Of a stretch of DNA of 61,200 bases, positions 59,147-61,200 are shown in pieces. Every line of letters begins with the position of its first letter. The stretch's first letter is position 1. Source of the DNA: Nitrospira sp. SG-bin2 (lineage in GTDB: Bacteria; Nitrospirota; Nitrospiria; Nitrospirales; Nitrospiraceae); NCBI GenBank assembly GCA_002083405.1, contig LVWT01000038.1, positions 4,224 through 65,423 of the forward strand. Direction: 5' to 3'. The notes beneath the pieces are model-generated. The model saw only the letters and a program-made list of their open reading frames with translations. It was not told where the DNA came from and did not search any database. The translations under genes and the position numbers were made by a program.

Positions 59147-59608
59147 ATGACTGCTTCCGAATACAGGGCGTATCTCGCTCCGCAAATCCCGCGCCTGATC
59201 CTAGTGTGCGCCGTCGCCGCATGGACTGCCTGGATAGGGTCCATCGCGATTGCCGAATCCCGCGAAACACCGGCGCCGCGCTATCCCATCACGATTGATG
59301 CCACGTCGATCGTGTCTCAGAGCTGGTGGCAGGTGCCGGGCATCACACCTTCAATTTGGACGTCCGATCCGGAAACATCCGATGCCTATCGGACGACGGA
59401 ACCTCGCGTGCTTCAATTACAGCCAGGCCAGTACAAATTTATCAGCTTCACCTTCGACTTTCCGTTTGAGGTCACGACAGAAGGAACGGTGGCTTATGCA
59501 TCGTCACTCAATCAATGTGTGGAAGGACGGGGTACGCCAACCTTGATTGTCCGATGCAAGCGGACCTATCCCCACGGGGGTCAACCGGAGTATTCACAGA
59601 ACCCATGA
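59147..59608 (+). CDS. Exported protein, unknown function
   Basis: A 153-residue protein with an N-terminal hydrophobic segment (LILVCAVAAWTAWIGSIAIAES, about residues 17-38), then a beta-rich domain (ITIDATSIVSQSWWQVPGI, LQLQPGQYKFISFTFDFPFEVTTEGTVAYASSLNQCVEGRGT). No family is recognised. It starts 6 bases after the phosphatase-superfamily gene and overlaps the next small frame by 4 bases, so these are probably one transcript. Confidence 0.6.
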   Translation: MTASEYRAYLAPQIPRLILVCAVAAWTAWIGSIAIAESRETPAPRYPITIDATSIVSQSWWQVPGITPSIWTSDPETSDAYRTTEPRVLQLQPGQYKFISFTFDFPFEVTTEGTVAYASSLNQCVEGRGTPTLIVRCKRTYPHGGQPEYSQNP

Positions 59609-59787
59609 ACACGGAAGAAGAGGACCCTATCTGTAGGGAAGGGGAATCAGCACCCCCTATTCTGTTTCCCTCCGCGCAACCTCCTGCAAATCGGTTCGAT
59701 CGCTGGGTGGACGTCTTTCGGCCGTTGCCACGATGGTGTTCGGCCATGTCGGGTCTCGCCCGCATGACCGCCGGCGTGAAGGAGTGA
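59605..59787 (+). CDS. Small protein, unknown
   Basis: A 60-residue frame starting MNTEEEDPICREGESAPPIL and ending SGLARMTAGVKE. It overlaps the previous gene by 4 bases (ATGA) and ends 3 bases before the Sua5 gene, which argues for translation. No domain, signal or membrane helix is recognised. Confidence 0.45.
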   Translation: MNTEEEDPICREGESAPPILFPSAQPPANRFDRWVDVFRPLPRWCSAMSGLARMTAGVKE

Positions 59788-59790
59788 TCG

Positions 59791-60777
59791 ATGCGATGCA
59801 GGCAGTGGATGTCCGCTTCAGATCCTGTCTCCATCCGGTGCGCCGCAGATATTATCCGCGCCGGCGGCCTCGTCGCATTCCCTACCGAAACCGTATATGG
59901 ACTCGGGTGCGATGCCCTCAATCCCGACGCAGTGGCTCGTGTCTTCGAGGCCAAGCAACGTCCATCGTTCGATCCGCTCATCGTGCACATTACCGATCGA
60001 GCGATGTTGGGGGCCGTCGTGAAATCCGTGCCTCCAAGGGCTTATCGGCTCATGGATGTATTCTGGCCTGGTCCGCTGACGCTCGTGTTGCCGAAGCGCG
60101 CGCACGTTCCCGATCTTGTGACGGCAGGGCTTCTCACTGTTGCCGTCCGAATGCCGTCTCATCCGGTAGCGAAGGCGCTCATCCGGGAAGCGGGTGTCCC
60201 GATCGCCGCCCCCAGCGCCAACCCGTTTGGCTACGTCAGTCCGACCTGCGCGCAACATGTAGTAGATGGGCTCGGCGATCACGTCGACTTGGTCCTCGAT
60301 GGGGGGCCGTGCCTCCTCGGGGTGGAATCCACCATTGTCGCGATGACCGGAACCTGGCCTGAACTTCTTCGGCCGGGAAGCATCACGCTCTCTGAGATCC
60401 GGAACGTCATCGGACCAGCGACGTACACGCCGGCTACGCAAAACATAGCCGCACCAGGACAACTCCCCCGCCATTACGCAACCCGCACTCCGATGACTAT
60501 TCTGGCGGCTCCAGGAGCCAGACCCGTTGTGCATAACCATGAGCGTGCCGGGCTGCTGGCCATGTCGCAACCGAATCACAGAGACGACCAGATCTGTGCA
60601 ATGGAAATACTCTCGCCGTCCGGCGATCTACGGGAAGCGGCACGACATTTATTTGCGGCACTACGGCGGCTGGATGGGCGGGGGCTCGATCGCATTTACG
60701 CCGAGCCCTGTGCGGAATCCGGAATCGGACTTGCCATCATGGACCGGCTCCGGCGCTGTGCAACGCCTAGTAATTAG
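59791..60777 (+). CDS. L-threonylcarbamoyladenylate synthase, Sua5 type
   Basis: A 328-residue two-domain protein. The YrdC domain (about residues 10-210) has GGLVAFPTETVYGLGCDALN, FEAKQRPSFDPLIVHITDR, WPGPLTLVLPKR and APSANPFGYVSPT. A linker and the shorter Sua5 C-terminal domain follow (to residue 328, MEILSPSGDLREAARHLFAALRRLD). It makes threonylcarbamoyl-AMP for the t6A modification of tRNA. The stop codon TAG overlaps the first bases of repeat C, so its mRNA would end in that structure. Confidence 0.93.
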   Translation: MRCRQWMSASDPVSIRCAADIIRAGGLVAFPTETVYGLGCDALNPDAVARVFEAKQRPSFDPLIVHITDRAMLGAVVKSVPPRAYRLMDVFWPGPLTLVLPKRAHVPDLVTAGLLTVAVRMPSHPVAKALIREAGVPIAAPSANPFGYVSPTCAQHVVDGLGDHVDLVLDGGPCLLGVESTIVAMTGTWPELLRPGSITLSEIRNVIGPATYTPATQNIAAPGQLPRHYATRTPMTILAAPGARPVVHNHERAGLLAMSQPNHRDDQICAMEILSPSGDLREAARHLFAALRRLDGRGLDRIYAEPCAESGIGLAIMDRLRRCATPSN

Positions 60778-60988
60778 CCCACATTATTCATGACGGTTCG
60801 TGACGAAACCGCCAAGACGTCAGGCGAGACGGGCATGCGGAGCCCTGAGAGACCGAGGCATACTTGAAACAGTATGTCGAGGTCACGAGGGGCGAGCCTG
60901 CCCTCCTGGCCGTGAGACAACCACGGCCAGGCTTGTCGCAGCGGCGTATCGGCGGTTGCAGTAGAAGCGCTCATGAATAATGTGGGTT
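60776..60988. repeat. Structured palindromic element, copy C
   Basis: A 213-bp copy of the element at 19387. The left end AGCCCACATTATTCATGA and the right end TCATGAATAATGTGGGTT pair with one mismatch. It keeps the CATACT/AGTATG hairpin and has a perfect 10-bp hairpin CCTGGCCGTG/CACGGCCAGG. It begins inside the Sua5 stop codon. Base changes relative to copy A are matched on the opposite strand of each helix. Confidence 0.9.
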
Positions 60989-61126
60989 AGAACAGTTGCC
61001 AGTTCAAACCCAAAGCGCTGACCCTCTGCGAGCAGTGCCGCACAGTACGACGTGCAGCCCGTGCGCCCATGCACCTACATTGCCTTGCACTCAGAAGCAC
61101 ACCTAGGCACCGCGGACTTCCCATGA

Positions 61127-61200
61127 TCAGGGGCCATGTATTTGCTGAGTAATTGCGATGGCCTGCTCACAATACAGCCCTCGATCAATCTGGAACCTAC
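61127..61200 (-). CDS. Possible 3' end of a gene running off the window
   Basis: On the minus strand an open frame entering from the right edge ends RFQIDRGLYCEQAIAITQQI then HGP and TGA. The residues look protein-like, but the fragment of about 24 codons is too short to identify. Bases 60989-61126 hold nothing else recognisable. Confidence 0.25.
   Translation of the reverse strand, partial: RFQIDRGLYCEQAIAITQQIHGP

Noticed and set aside
19399..60974. Similar minus-strand frames inside the three palindromic copies (starting MSxSTATxDTPLRQAWP in A and C)
   Set aside because: The similarity follows from DNA identity. Frames diverge after small insertions and deletions, copy B does not conserve the protein, and the helices explain the conservation better.
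1..61200. tRNA or rRNA genes
   Set aside because: No T-loop (GGTTCGAATCC-like) with matching acceptor and anticodon arms was found, nor any conserved rRNA stretch.

Overview
The window reads as a piece of a GC-rich bacterial chromosome. The gene content fits a Nitrospira-like member of the Nitrospirota: dense short operons with 4-base overlaps, LemA/DUF2207, an hflK-hflC pair, larB, hemL, and dispersed palindromic elements at gene ends. The lineage is an inference from content; no rRNA or other phylogenetic marker lies in the window. No tRNA, rRNA, CRISPR array, transposase or integrase was recognised.

Layout. 0.2-1.9 kb: a tiny membrane protein and three tandem HicB-like small proteins, each with its own promoter placed so close to the ATG that the mRNA would be nearly leaderless. 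2.0-5.5 kb: arsM, arsS (arsenosugar-type arsenic metabolism) and a PiT phosphate transporter. 5.6-7.5 kb: hflK-hflC. 7.5-12.6 kb (minus): formate-THF ligase, M23 peptidase, cutA, M20 peptidase. 12.7-19.3 kb: exported and envelope proteins (OB-like protein, LemA, DUF2207, lipoprotein, beta-barrel, zinc-ribbon/HEAGH membrane protein) and a beta-hydroxyacid dehydrogenase-type enzyme. 19.4-21.5 kb: structured repeat A, an M50 protease and an XRE/metallo-beta-lactamase fusion. 21.7-23.5 kb: a TumE/TumA-type toxin-antitoxin pair and a HEPN-motif protein. 23.7-28.1 kb (minus): an operon of two M16 peptidases (one lacking the zinc site), a HAD phosphatase and an anchored unknown. 28.3-30.8 kb: repeat B, hemL and small genes.

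30.9-36.5 kb is an accessory island of toxin, antitoxin and immunity genes, many duplicated or decayed: thermonuclease plus a 3' fragment of it, DUF2442 (two intact, one remnant), DUF4160 with a CTG start, an XRE antitoxin, RHH antitoxin with truncated VapC, and a barnase-like RNase followed by barstar. REP-like palindromes and a 37-bp dispersed repeat lie among them. 36.7-42.2 kb: glycosyltransferase, lipoprotein, an unknown, a 5'-truncated protoglobin and a SulP transporter. 42.3-45.7 kb: a PAS/GAF histidine kinase and its sigma-54-type response regulator. 46-49.8 kb: a 790-aa exported protein, a CysD-type protein without CysN, and a chimeric SulP/universal-stress remnant. 49.9-60.8 kb: folC, a frameshifted receiver gene, a five-TIG exported protein with repeated Cys-Cys motifs, ilvD, a frameshifted bioD, DUF6671, larB, a degenerate phosphatase-superfamily protein, and a Sua5-type tRNA modification gene ending inside repeat C.

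The most unusual signal is a roughly 200-bp palindromic element present three times (19387, 28351, 60776), always at or just beyond a gene's 3' end. Four helices keep base pairing through compensatory changes between copies. Two short relics of its left end (39009, 57710) also begin exactly at TAG stop codons.
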